Shown here: positions 47,580 through 58,238 of the stretch, piece after piece
Layout of the letters: every line of letters begins with the position of its first letter
Numbering within the stretch: the first letter of the stretch is position 1
NCBI GenBank assembly: GCA_047967505.1
Contig: CM106538.1
DNA length: 64,000 nucleotides
DNA from: Dipteris shenzhenensis
Lineage: Eukaryota; Polypodiophyta; Polypodiopsida; Gleicheniales
Strand: one strand, 5' to 3'
Program-made: the position numbers and the translations under genes
Notes under the pieces: model-generated
Databases searched by the model: none
Told to the model about the DNA's origin: nothing
Seen by the model: the letters and a program-made list of their open reading frames with translations, nothing else

Positions 47580-48117
47580 CTGACAGATTTCTTTGTTCTC
47601 TATAGGATGCTCATTTCTTTGGTGACCTTCCTCAGGTCCAGTCGGAAGTTTTTTATTATTATTTCAGTTAAAGTGTTTGTGTCACATATTTTTCCCTGCA
47701 AGGGAATCTTTGCTCCATCTTTTCTCTCATTGTCATGTCACTTATGACTTTCTGTTTTTTCTCCAGCAGCGTCTACGAGCCCGATTTCCTACTGCTTGCT
47801 TTGCTTTGGCAAGATGTTTTGGCTCTTCCGCATTCATCCTCAAGGGCCCAAGTTTGACCTTTTTTTCACATGGGTGCAATGTTGGGGACTCTAGACTCTG
47901 TGGAAAGAAAAAACCATCTTTGAAGAGTCTTCTTCTTCCATGTTTCACTATTTCGGGATGTCGCTCAAGCAATCCCTTTATGATTCCCTCTCAGTTCGTC
48001 AGATAGATTACTATGTTTACTTGACTTACAATGTAATCTTTTGATATTGTAATAGCAAGTCTTCTCTTTTGGGACTGCTCTTTGTAATACATGGATTTCA
48101 CCCTTTTAAAAAAAAAT
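47580..48117 (+). mobile_element. LINE 3' end with zf-RVT remains
   Basis: Frameshifted frames read CHIFFPARESLLHLFSHCHV, RLRARFPTACF and the terminal SNPFMIPS block. The tail has TTTGTAATACATGG and an A-run at about 48109-48117 followed by TTGTGTGTG. Confidence 0.8.
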
Positions 48118-48125
48118 TGTGTGTG

Positions 48126-48205
48126 TGTCTCCGTTTTTCTTAGCATATGAGTAGTAGCTATCTCAGTGTGAAACAGCGATGAATGTACATTCTTCTTAAT
48201 GAAAG
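48126..48205 (+). mobile_element. LINE tail, alternative type
   Basis: Contains GTAGCTATCTCAGTG...AACAGCGATGAATGTAC and CTTAATGAAAG, then GTGTGTG. It is a third instance of the hairpin-type 3' end. Confidence 0.6.
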
Positions 48206-48221
48206 ACTGTGTCGTGTGTGT

Positions 48222-48663
48222 GCACTTGTTGTCTGTCACATATGTCTGGCTCCAAGGGAATCCTTGCTCCATCTTTTTTGGCATTGCCCTGTGACTCGTG
48301 ACTTCCTGATTTTTCTATCTCTGAGCCTGTTTTCCTACTCCTTGCTTTCGCAAGCTTTTTTGGGTCTGGCATTTACCCACTGAGGCATGTCTGAGCTTTT
48401 TTCACTTGGGTTCGATATTGGACACTCTGGATTCTGTGGAAAGATAGAAATCAGAGTGTTTGGAGTTTTACTCTTTGCATGTTTAACTATTTCCGGATGT
48501 CGTTTAGCCAATCCTTGTATGATTGCGTGTCTGTTGGTCAAATAGATTACTCTATTTACTTGTCTTACAGTGAGATCTGATGATATCGTAATTTGCATGT
48601 CTCCTCTTTGGGGACTACTCTTTGTAATATAATCATGCATGGATTTCACCCCAAAAAAAAAAG
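48222..48663 (+). mobile_element. LINE 3' end with zf-RVT remains
   Basis: Reads CHICLAPRESLLHLFWHCPV, a GLAFTH region, then the 3' UTR with TTTGTAATATAATC and an A-run ending at about 48663. Confidence 0.82.
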
Positions 48664-48669
48664 TTTGCA

Positions 48670-49021
48670 CATGTTTGGTGTGCACGTTATCCAGTTACAA
48701 GTGTTCTTTCACTGTTTTTAGTTTTGTCGTACAAGCTGTTCTTCACTGGAGTATCTATGATGGTATTTTTGTATCTTCTTCTAGTTTATGAGTAGTAGCT
48801 GTCTCACTTTGGGACAGAGCTGTATCTTCTTCTAGTTTATGAGTAGTGGCTGTCTCACTTTCGGACAGCTATGAATGTATTTTCTTCTTAATGAAGGGTT
48901 CTTTTACAAGGTCAGAAAAGTGTGTGTGTGTGCGCGCCTGCATGGTTGTAACTGGCTGTCTCATTGTAGGGACTATTTTCTTGTAATACAATGACAAATG
49001 GAGTTCACTCACACAAAAAAA
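48670..49021 (+). mobile_element. Two stacked LINE tails
   Basis: 48670-48920 ends with the hairpin-type tail (48846-48872) and includes a partial internal duplication of GTATCTTCTTCTAGTTTATG. 48945-49021 ends TTCTTGTAATACAATG, then TTCACTCACAC and an A-run. Both are followed by GTGTGTG tracts. Confidence 0.75.
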
Positions 49022-49041
49022 ATGTTTGTGTGTGTGACTTG

Positions 49042-49611
49042 AGTAACATCTACACACTCTGACATAGGAGCTGTAGCTGATAAATCATGACACATCATCA
49101 CAGCTTCACCTTGTGCATCAGCCTGAGATGTACCATGTGCATCATCCTGTTTAAGCCCCTCTTCAACATGTAACTCCATATCTGGAAGAGAAGTATGCTG
49201 AGTATGCTAAATAGACTGTGAAGACGGTGCCAGAGTCTCTTTTTGTTCAGGATGCAGATGTTCCTTTTTCATTGGATTCTTTTCATCCTTGGTTGAGAGG
49301 GGTTTTTGACCTTGTGGTTCAAAAATTGAGGTTGCCAACTTATATCAAGAAGAATCACAAGGGGAAAAAACAGCTTTGTTTTATTGACGGTGATGTCACT
49401 CCGTTGCATCACTTTTTGCAAGTCAATAGTCTTAAAATGGAGGATGTGTTTTTAGATCCTCCTCCAAATGATATGTAAATTTTATCTCTATAGCCTCATG
49501 AGTTTTTCTCTCTGAGGCTTGCTTGTAAATTTGATCTTTGTACTCAATGGTGGGTTTTCACCTCATTTGGGGTTTCCCACAAAGAAATATAAGATTTTAC
49601 TATTTAAAAAA
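49042..49611 (+). mobile_element. 5'-truncated ORF1-only element
   Basis: The frame 49218-49478 reads VPFSLDSFHPWLRGVFDLVV, TYIKKNHKGKKQ and DPPPNDM, then a 3' UTR ending AATATAAGATTTTACTATTT and an A-run. It matches the C-terminal ends at 18000 and 24200 on the minus strand. The 3' UTR starts straight after the ORF1 stop, which supports the absence of ORF2 in this family. Confidence 0.85.
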
Positions 49612-49711
49612 AGTGTGTTTGTGTGTGTGTGTGTGTGACTTGGATGTATCATCTTTGGAGGTGTTTTCCCACTGGTTTTGATTTTTCAGAATAGTGTTTC
49701 ACAAAAAAAAA
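49612..49711 (+). mobile_element. GT tract and very short LINE tail
   Basis: (GT)n is followed by about 60 bases ending AGTGTTTCAC plus an A-run, then GTGTGTGTC. Confidence 0.6.
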
Positions 49712-49721
49712 GTGTGTGTGT

Positions 49722-50410
49722 CTGTGTATTACAGTCTCTTCTTTATATAAACTTCTACTATCACCACCCTGGGTGTCGGATAAGGCAAATCAAATTTGGG
49801 CTTTGCATCATCGAGTTAAATGGTGGAGAAAGAGGTTGAAGCACATTTGGCACTCCAAGGTTGCCTTGAGACAACAGGTCGTTCTATGGCGGGTTCTGTT
49901 GGGGGTTATTTCGTCGGGATAGTTTTTATCATACAGGCGTATTGCTCCAGCTATCTGTTGTCGGTGTTTAGCTCCGAGGGAATCCGTATCTTATAACTTT
50001 TGGCATTGCCCTCAGACAGGGAGCTTCTTGGACCTCCTTCGGCACAGATTGAGACTAAGATTCTCTCAAGCTTATTTTGGCAATCTTTTCTGGTTGTTTG
50101 GGATTTCTCCTAGACGGCCGGATTTTAACTTGTTCTTCATCTGGGTTCACGATTGGGCACTTTGGACTCTCTTGAAAGCTAGAAACCACAAAGTCTTTGG
50201 TGATTCAGTTTTTTCTGCTTTTGTTTTCTTTCGCCGTTTTTTGCAGCAATCGCTCTTCGATTGTCTGCAAACTCACTGCATAGATTAGGATGTAAAATTG
50301 TCCTACATGGAAATTTTCTCTTGATGTAATATTTCAGCTTACCAGTTTTTTCTGGGATAGCTATCTTGTAATATAAAGCACTCAAAGTTTTCACTTTAAA
50401 AAAAAAAGTG
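49722..50410 (+). mobile_element. 5'-truncated LINE 3' end
   Basis: Frames read LLSPPWVSDKANQIWALHHR, VKWWRKRLKHIWHSKVALRQ and VVLWRVLLGVISSG, then a decayed zf-RVT, then RFSQAYFGNLFWLFGISPRR. The tail has CCAGTTTTTTCTGG (hairpin), CTTGTAATATAAAGC and an A-run at about 50398-50408. Confidence 0.85.
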
Positions 50411-50452
50411 TGTGTGTGTGTGCGTGCGTGTGTGTGGTGTGTGTGTGTACAC

Positions 50453-50491
<39 letters not shown>
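50409..50491. repeat. (GT)n microsatellite, 80 bases
   Basis: GT repeats with a few GC/AC interruptions lie between two LINE 3' fragments of the same orientation. Confidence 0.97.
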
Positions 50492-50492
<1 letters not shown>

Positions 50493-51361
50493 TCTTTTCC
50501 TCAGGCCACTGCCACTTATGCATTGGGAATGCATCACAGATTGATATGGAAGAAAATTGCTGATCTCTTGCACCCTTTTCTACCTATTCCCCCTGTGGCT
50601 GACACAGACAGGCTTATGGAATGGCAATTGTACCCCTCTGCTACATGCTCTCGTCCTATTCCTCTGCCTGTTTTGACCTCCATCAAAGTCTACAAGCTTC
50701 TTCAGCCTGCCCCTTGGATTCATCAATATGCTAATACTCTGTGGCATATCAGGCGGCCCCTTTCATGGTGGCGGAAAAATCTCCGACTAATATGGAGGTG
50801 TAAAATGCCTTTGAAACAAAGACTTTTTCTTTGGAGATGCATGACCGGCACACTGTCAGTGGGAATAACACTTGCGAAAAGTCACATTGCTTCACCCACT
50901 TGCTTACGGTGTCACGCTCCTTCAGAGACTGTCCCTCATTTGCTTTGGCATTGCCAGTCTACTCGGAACCTCCTGAGGAAAATTTCGGATCATCTTCGCC
51001 TCCGTTTCCCGAGTCACATATTTGGGAAACACTTTTGGTTATTTGGCAGATTTAGGATGCCTTTATCTCAATACTCACTCTTTTTCTCATGGGTGAGATA
51101 TTGGGCTCTTTGGACAATCTGGGAAGAGCATAATCTGGCATACTTGGGCCGTCAGTTTCAAAAGTCATATGAATCTTTTAGAGCCTCATTGCGGTAATCT
51201 TTATATGATGCCTGCCATGAGGGTGATATACATGCATCTTGCATTGAGCTTTTCTTTTTATGTTTCTGATTTGTGGAATACTGTCCATCTTGGAGACTTT
51301 CCATCTTGTAAAGTTATGACAATATAAATACACTGCACTGGATTTTAACAAAAAAAAAAAA
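50492..51361 (+). mobile_element. 5'-truncated LINE 3' end with open frame
   Basis: The frame 50523-51197 (about 224 codons) reads MHHRLIWKKIADLLHPFLPI, LSWWRKNLRLIWRCKMPLKQ, CLRCHAPSETVPHLLWHC (zf-RVT) and FGKHFWLFGRF. One stop after RASLR precedes the usual QSLYDACHEGD end. The tail is AATATAAATACACTG, then GATTTTAAC and an A-run. Confidence 0.9.
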
Positions 51362-51430
51362 AGAGTGTGTGTGTGTGTGGTGTGTGAAAAGTGCGTGTGT
51401 GTGTGTGTGGTGGGTGTGTGAGGTAGGTCG
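51362..51430. repeat. (GT)n microsatellite
   Basis: GT/GTGG repeats lie between the tail at 51361 and the 5'-truncated LINE that begins inside ORF1. Confidence 0.95.
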
Positions 51431-52209
51431 GTGAGGGTTGTGCATGTCATGCCATGGTCGCCAAACAAGGATTACCACAGCCTCATTCGGCATCACTGCC
51501 CCGTATGGGTTGAGGTGGTGGATTTTCCTGACTATATGAGGGCTGAGTTACCACTTTGGGGCAAGTTGTATGCCCACCCCGTCCTTCGGGTAATTGCAAT
51601 TGCTTTTGCGTTCTTTGGGATACAGATCACCCAACCCCTCCTTCCATTGTGGTAGAAGTGGAGGATGTTCCCCTTGGTGAAAAATATTTTGATTTGAAAT
51701 GGGGAGTTTTTGTAGGTGCTTGTTTCACATGCCATACATTTGGCCACTTAGCCTCACAATGTCCTGCAGTCCTGCATCAGCTCCCACCTACAGCTATTGC
51801 TCCAGAAAATACTCCCCCCCCAACTTATGGCCCGGGGCCTAAGGCTATGCCTACCAAACTGGGTGATGTGGCATCTAAATCTGTCCCTTCCAAAGAAAAT
51901 GTGGTTCAGGTTTCCGCCAAGCAACAGGATAAAGGGAAGGGCAAAATTTCAGAATCTCATGCCTCTCCCTAGGGTGCCTGGCAGCAACCCAAAAAGGTAT
52001 TTGCTCTCAAACCACGTCCGTTACAATCTCGCCATTGGGATGCTTCAACCTCTACCCCTGGTCAGACCTCTACCCCCGCTGACAGCCTCACCTCTCAACT
52101 GTGGGTTGATGTGTTAAAAAGGGGCATCCCTGTATGTGACAATGATGAGTATCATAGAGCTAATGATCCAGGAGGCCAGGTGGATGTTGATGTCATGGTT
52201 GAGGCCTGA
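51431..52209 (+). pseudogene. LINE ORF1 C-terminal half
   Basis: Frameshift near 51560 and a stop at 51970-51972. Parts include CPVWVEVVDFPDYMRAELP, CFTCHTFGHLASQC (complete CCHC) and GKGKISESH. The tail LWVDVLKRGIPVCDND ends at the TGA before the spacer to ORF2. Confidence 0.85.
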
Positions 52210-52255
52210 CAGCTTATACTTTACTCTGCTTTTGGTTTGACTGTACATATCTTCT

Positions 52256-53266
52256 ATGTCTACTTGAATTACTTGCATTACATGCAATGTTCAGGGTCTT
52301 TGCAATGTCAATAAGTGGAGACTTTTCTGGCATTATGTACATAGAATGCATGCCGATGTGATCTCTTTACAGGAACACAACCAACACTTCTTGGCTGGCC
52401 AGCAAGGCCACTATGCTGGTTATGATATTTTTTATGCTGGTACAATGCACTTTTCGGGGGTCTGCATGCTGGTAAAACATGATATGCAGCCCACGGTTGC
52501 TTACAATGACCCTCAGGGTCGATGGATGGTGATTAGGTGCATCTGGCAAGCTGATCTCTATGAAATAGCATCTGTTTATGCCTCACAAACTTCTGCGACT
52601 AGAGCTCAAATGTGGGTCTCCCTCAAACAATATCCATGGCTGTCCAATGCTTTTTTGTGTGGAGACTTTAACAACTCACCTGCCACTCAAGACAATACCA
52701 CGCATCGTTCTCACATGATCCCCACTGAGCTTCGACATTGGGAAGATATGCTCTCTTCCCTGCATGTAGAAGATCTATGGCTCTCAACAAGGGACAGAGA
52801 TATGGGTTATACATATCATCACAATGCGTTTACTCATTACTGGGCTCGACTTGACAGATGGTATTTGCTGCATGCTCAGCAGTATGCTGATTTTACATGT
52901 ACACTATGGGTTGATCATTCCCTCTTGCTATCTGATCATTTTCCAGTATGCTTGACATTATCTATAGCACGTCTGACAGATGATATGCCTTTTTTTGGCC
53001 GTCGCCTGCTCCATGTTAATAGTGCTTATTTGCTTCATCAGCAATTTCAGAACATGGTGAGAGTGGCTGTCCGTCCCCTCCTCTTACATGCTCAGGAGGA
53101 TATGGATTTTGCTTGGGTCAGTCTTGCTCATCGCTTGCAGGCTGTTATTCAAGATTATGGACGGAACTACATGGGTAACCTCAGGCTCAAGCTGAAATGG
53201 GCTCAATCTCATAAGCAGCAAATGGATGCAATTAGTTCTCATAGACAGCTTACCTCTTCTGAATAG
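52256..53266 (+). pseudogene. LINE ORF2 endonuclease domain
   Basis: MST is followed by a stop (the left-edge copy has MSTSITC). From 52346 the frame is open for 306 codons, with LQEHNQHFLAGQQGHYAGYD, SVYASQTS, LCGDFNNSPA, YWARLDRWY and LLSDHFPVCLTLS. All recognisable catalytic blocks of the APE-like fold are kept. A stop follows at 53266 where the left-edge copy has Gln. Confidence 0.88.
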
Positions 53267-53449
53267 GATTCTTGTGCTTATGCGGTTCATATCATTCACC
53301 AAAATGATCTTCGCAAATTAAAGAAGTGGCAAATCCGAGCTTGCATGAAACCCCTTTTGGATAAGGGCTGCTCCTCCAAAGCCTTTTTTAAAAGTCTCCA
53401 TGTGGATAGGCGAAAGGAGGATATTTGCAGGATCAAGAAAGATGATGGC

Positions 53450-53825
53450 CCCTGGTACTACTGGGACCTCAACCACCACCACCACCACAAATTACTCCCC
53501 TGAATCAAGCATTGGTGGAAGAGCTACCTAGTGATTGGGGAGACCCCAAACCTACCTACAGTGGACACTACTATCCCCAAAATGGTGACAATGCAATCGG
53601 TCTAGGATTATAAGTCACTACATTATACAAGGTGACCAACACATTCTGGTCTACCAGACGGCACCAATTCCTCAAAAAATGGGATATATGAGCAACTTGA
53701 CCAAGGCACAATCCATTTAATGCCATACGTGTCAAGGGCCACACCCAACCAATGAGTGTCCATATAAGGGGTAATCTAAGCAGCCAATCACATGTGCACC
53801 AGCGTCTAATACACGTCCTGCTTGG
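53450..53825. other. Non-LINE segment replacing the RT fingers/palm
   Basis: The sequence from (ACC)n at 53471 to about 53825 has no counterpart in the related LINEs. It stands where roughly a kilobase of RT should be. No terminal repeats or coding motif were recognised. Confidence 0.6.
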
Positions 53826-55700
53826 TGGTGAGTTGTCAAGAACCTGGACTCTGACCCGCTCAGTGAGACAGGGTTGCCCTCTTAGTTCCTTACTGTATGC
53901 CATTGCTACCCATCCGTTACTGTTGCATATGGACTATCTTGCAGATACAGGACAGCTTCATGGCTTGCAAATTCCAGGGGCACAGTCATTTCTTGCACAG
54001 GCATATGCTGATGATTCATACTTTATGCCCAGGAATTCTCAAAGTGACCTTTCTCATTTGATGCATACACTGAATGACTTTGGCATAGCTGCTGGACTGC
54101 ATATCAATTTTCAGAAATCAAAACTTCTAGCTTTGAAAGAAGCTGATTGGGATGCACTTCTCTGGCCAGGCCACATAATCTGTTCCCATACTATTGTGAG
54201 GCATCTAGGCTACCCCATTGGCTGGGATATTACCCCGCAACAACAGCTCAAATGGGTGCTTCAAAAGATCAACAAGAAGCTGGAACACTGGCATTTGTCC
54301 ACTTGGCCTCTACATGTTCGACTTCGGATAGTACAGTCCATCATTATGGCATATGTGCAATTTTATTTGCCTCTTCTTCCCTGGTCTTTTAAGCATTTGG
54401 CTTCTTATATGTCCTAGGCTATGGAGATTTTTTGGAAAAGCAAATCTCATAAAAAGGTTTTGCGACTACTACCTATGCAGTCTATTTGTTCACCCAAGAC
54501 TCATGGGGGGCTGAATATTCTCAATCTCCAGGTTCATATGTTGGCAAGAAAGAGCACTATGATTGCTGATTTTTTTCAGCAAAAACAGCCATGGGCTATT
54601 ATGTTAGCAGCTATGTGTGGAAACATGACATCTCATGCATATGGGCATTGGATTACAGATCACTGGGAAGCAGTGATGACCACATTTCAGGGGAAAATTC
54701 CTGGTTGCCCTGTTTCTACTGCTTTTATTCATGATTGGAAGAGAATTCTCTCATATGCTAAATGGACAGGTGCTTCCTCTCATCATGGTAATTCTTTTCG
54801 CTTGGAAAGCATCCATTGGAGCAAGGTGTTTGAATCGCCTCTCGCTTTACAGGCACCTATTAAAGCATACAATCTCATGAAATTGGGCATAAGATTTGTT
54901 GGCGATGTTGTGGATCAACAAGGTTGTATGCTTTCATTTCCACAAGCTTGCTCCTTGGGTCTGCATCATATGTCCATTTGGAAAATACTTTCAACTATGT
55001 TGCAGCCATTTGTTCCGGTTCCTCCACTGTTTGTACAGGACAGATTACTGGACTGGAATTTGACTTCCTTACCTCCTGCTACCCACACGCTTTCAATGCA
55101 TAATCTGACCTCTTCGAAGGTCTACAGATGTCTTCTTCCACCGCCATGGATTGACAAGCATGCCAACACTCTTTGGAATTTGGAGAGGCATTTATCTTGG
55201 TGGCAATTACGACTCATGAAAATTTGGAAAGCCAAATTGCCATTAAAACAGAGGCTTTTCTTTTGGAGATGTATAGTGGGAGCTTTTTCCATTGGGGTGA
55301 AATTGGCAGCACGCCGCTGCTTCCACTTCCTGACCCCGTTGCTCTCATCACCGCGAGACAGTTCCTCACCTTTTATGATCTTGCCCACACTCTCGCATAT
55401 TGATCACTCATGTTTCTCCTTTGCTGCGGCTTCGGTTTCCCTCTATCAGATTTGGGAAACTCTTCTGGATGTTTGGATGCGTCTCATCTCAGATGTCTCC
55501 ATTCCTCCTCTTCTTTCACTGGACTCGCTTTTGGGTACTATGGACCATTTGGACACAGAGACTGCATTCCAGGATGGGTCAACAGTTTCCTGAGGCATAT
55601 ATTTTCTTCAGAATGTCCCTCAAGCAATCCTTATATGATAGTTTTGCTGCAAGGGACTTGGATGCTACTAGCCTTGAAGTGTTTTCTAACTGTTTTTGAG
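53825..55700 (+). pseudogene. LINE ORF2 reverse transcriptase core to zf-RVT
   Basis: TWTLTRSVRQGCPLSSLLYA and the active-site block AQAYADDSYF (AYADD at 54001-54015, intact), then NFQKSKLLALKEADW and RHLGYPIGWDI. There is a stop at 54418, then MEIFWKSKSHKKVLRLLPMQ, SKVYRCLLPPPWIDKHANTL, a frameshifted zf-RVT near 55310-55390 and FGKLFWMFGC. The fingers and first palm motif are missing (see 53450-53825). Confidence 0.88.
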
Positions 55701-55859
55701 TTCTTCCATTGGGCTCTCCTTTGGAGTCTAATGTCATGTACATTGATTTTATTTTAATATAGTAATGTGCTTTTACAAAAAAAAAAAGTGTGTGTGTGGT
55801 CGTGAGCGAAGGTGCTAGCTGAGAGCCTCGCCAAGATATCCTTGCAGGCCTCACCCCCT

Positions 55860-56135
55860 CTGTCTGTACCCCCGTACGGTCGCCGTACGGCCGTATCAGC
55901 TGCTACCATAGGGTTGCAATCCCTGCGTGGATCTACGTGCAGGCCCGTACATCTCTCTGACCTCATCTTTTTCCGTACGTACGTACGGTGCAGAACATCT
56001 TTGTCCCTATAGAATTTTCCGTATAGTCTCCTTGCTGTTCCGTACAGTCTATCCCGTACAAACTCTTACGTACAGGTTTTACGTACAGCCTCTGCCGTAC
56101 AGTTCTGGGTTTTTTCCCATGTGCCTTTCCGTACA
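55860..56135 (+). promoter_or_regulatory. GTAC-rich LINE leader
   Basis: 13 GTAC tetramers lie between about 55865 and 56134, many as CCGTACA, CCGTACGG or ACGTACAG, including a CGTACGTACGTACGG run at about 55974-55987. About one would be expected by chance. GTAC is the core bound by plant SBP-box proteins; binding here is inference. Confidence 0.55.
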
Positions 56136-56194
56136 TTTTCTCTGTCTACTTTATCTTTCACTCTATTTCTTTCTTGCTTTGCCATATTTCAATC

Positions 56195-56835
56195 ATGGCT
56201 TCAGGTTCCGATGTCTGTACATATGCTAGAAAAGAAAGACCCGCACATGCCAAGCGCCGTCCTTCTCAGCTTGGATCACAAGATGATGAGCCTACTATGG
56301 AAGCTCAATATGTGTTTGATACACTTAAGGATGACTTTCAGCAGTCACGACAGGAATGGGGCAAACCAGTTCCAGAGGTCACATACAAATTGAAATTGCC
56401 CTCCCTCGTGAATCCTCTCAGGAAGCTATCTCAAACCGCGGAAATAATTTTCTTTCCAGGAAGAATTCCAGCAGCCAGTGATGTTGTGCAGTGGATCAAG
56501 TCTATCCTTGGTGGATGCTTTGTAGAGTGTGTCTATTTTGCATCCAGAGGCTTTTATGAGGTGCACTTATCAGATGCCTTGTGCAAGGAGAGGCTACTTG
56601 AGCTTTCTCCCCTCTTCTATGGGAAGCAGATGGTACATGCTATGCCTTGTTCCCCAAACAAGGATTACGAAAGTCTTAGATGACATCATTGTCCTGTATG
56701 GGTTGAGGTTGTTAACCTCCCGGATTATATGCATGAAGAATTGCCTGGCTTGGCTACTTCATTGGGACAGGACATTTGTCCTCCACACCCCATGGGAAAT
56801 CGTAACAGGTTCTGCATCCTCTGGGACATTATATG
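56195..56835 (+). pseudogene. LINE ORF1 N-terminal and DUF4283-like region
   Basis: MASGSDVCTYARKERPAHAK start, then AQYVFDTLKDDFQQSRQEWG, IIFFPGRIPAASDVVQWIKS and YFASRGFYEVHLSDALC. A TGA at 56681-56683 (SLR, stop, HHCPVW) interrupts it. The frame then continues through VWVEVVNLPDYMHEELP to NRFCILWD. The C-terminal knuckle is absent. Confidence 0.88.
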
Positions 56836-57297
56836 CCCGAACAGGTTCCTGTAAAGCAAGTGAAATGTCAAAGATGGCACTCCAATGAATACTTTCTTTC
56901 CTCATTGAGTTTGTCCCCGAGCGATTATCAGGAGCCCATTTGACCTTGGAAAGTACTTGTTTCCAGTCAAGTATCAGAGCAGTAGAGAAAGGGCAGCCAG
57001 GAATCTTCCCTACAAATCTCCCAATGACAACCTCCCAATGATCAGCAGTCCAATGGCCATAAGCAGATGTCCTCATGTTGACACACATGGATGCCTTAGT
57101 CGCCTTCCTTGCAAGTACATGATATCTGATATTAAGAACATTAAGTCCCCCATGCATCCTAGGAGAGCACACCATTTCCATCTTCAGCAGTCTCAATGCT
57201 TTCACAGCAGTTTTTGTCCTCCATAACAGCTCCATAGCTTGAGACATAAAGGCTGAAATATCTCTAGAGGACCAATGTAGCAAAGGCAAAAAGAACT
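56836..57297 (-). mobile_element. Inverted LINE segment (RT thumb/linker)
   Basis: The minus strand reads PLLHWSSRDISAFMSQAMEL, GGLNVLNIRYHVLARKATKA, GHWTADHWEVVIGRF and ALQEPVRAYN at the left end (about 56836-56850). The plus-strand segment starting at 57298 continues with LMKLGI, which is exactly what follows AYN in related copies. The two together form a 5'-inverted insertion. Confidence 0.88.
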
Positions 57298-58238
57298 CTC
57301 ATGAAATTGGGAATTAGATAGATCAATGATGTGGTAGATGATGAGGGCTATAGATGATCAGGGCTATGTCTTATCTTTTCCTCAGGCCACTGCCTCCTAT
57401 GCATTGGGAATGCATCATAGGTTGATATGGAAGAAAATTGCTGATCTCTTACATTCTTTTCTACCTATTCCTCCTGTGGTTGACACAGATAGGCTTATGG
57501 ATTGGCAATTGCACCCCTCTGCTACATGCTCTCATCCTATTCCTCTAGCTGCTTTGACCTCCATCAAAGCCTACAAGCTTCTTCAGCCTGCCCCATGGAT
57601 TCATCAATATGCTAATACTCTGTGGCATATCAGGCAGCCCCTCTCATGGTGGCGGAAGAATCTCCGAATATTATGGAGGTGTAAAACGCCTTTGAAACAA
57701 AGAATTTTTCTTTGGAGATGCATGACCGGCACATTGTCAGTGGGAATCACACTTGCCAAACGTCGCATTGCACCATCCACATGTTTACAGTGTTAGGCTC
57801 CTTCAGAGACTGTCTCTCATTTGCTTTGGCACTGCCCGTCTTCTCGGAACCTCCTTGGGAGAATTTCTGATCATCTTCGCCTCCGTTTCCCGAGTCACAG
57901 ATTTGGGAAACATTTTTGGTTATTTGGCAGATTTATGAGGTCTTTATCTCAATACTCACTATTTCTCTCATGGGTGAGATATTAGGCTCTTTGGACAATC
58001 TAGAATGAGCATAATTTGGCTTACTTGGGCCGCCTGATTCGCAAGTCATATGAATGTTTCAGAGCCTCATTGCGGCAATCTTTATATGATGCCTGCCATG
58101 AGGGTGATATACATGCTTCTTGCATAGAGCTTTTCTTTTTATGCTTCTGATCTTTGGGATACTCTCCATTTTGGAGACTTCCCATCTTGTAAAGTTATGA
58201 GAATATAAATACAATGCACTGGATTTTACCAAAAAAAA

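Larger units (their letters stand above)
51425..55785 (+). mobile_element. LINE, 5'-truncated in ORF1, ORF2 with an internal replacement
   Basis: Begins at the VVHVMPWSPNKDYHS block of ORF1 and continues through the CCHC region to 52209. ORF2 starts at 52256, the endonuclease is at 52256-53270, a non-LINE segment spans about 53450-53825, the RT core is at 53825-54420, then the thumb/linker and zf-RVT to about 55700. The A-run at about 55778-55788 is followed by GTGTGTGTGG. It is the same subfamily as the left-edge LINE (minus) and close to it in sequence over 2 kb. Confidence 0.92.
55789..56835 (+). mobile_element. LINE 5' end: leader and ORF1 N-terminal half
   Basis: Starts right after the (GT)n of the previous LINE. 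The GTAC-rich leader (55860-56135) is followed by ORF1 from ATG 56195. The sequence stops matching ORF1 at about 56835, inside the CILWD block, where an inverted LINE segment begins. Confidence 0.85.

Noticed and set aside
50409-50491. Telomere-like or centromere-like repeat
   Set aside because: Pure GT dinucleotides, not TTTAGGG-type units. It is part of the LINE junction pattern.
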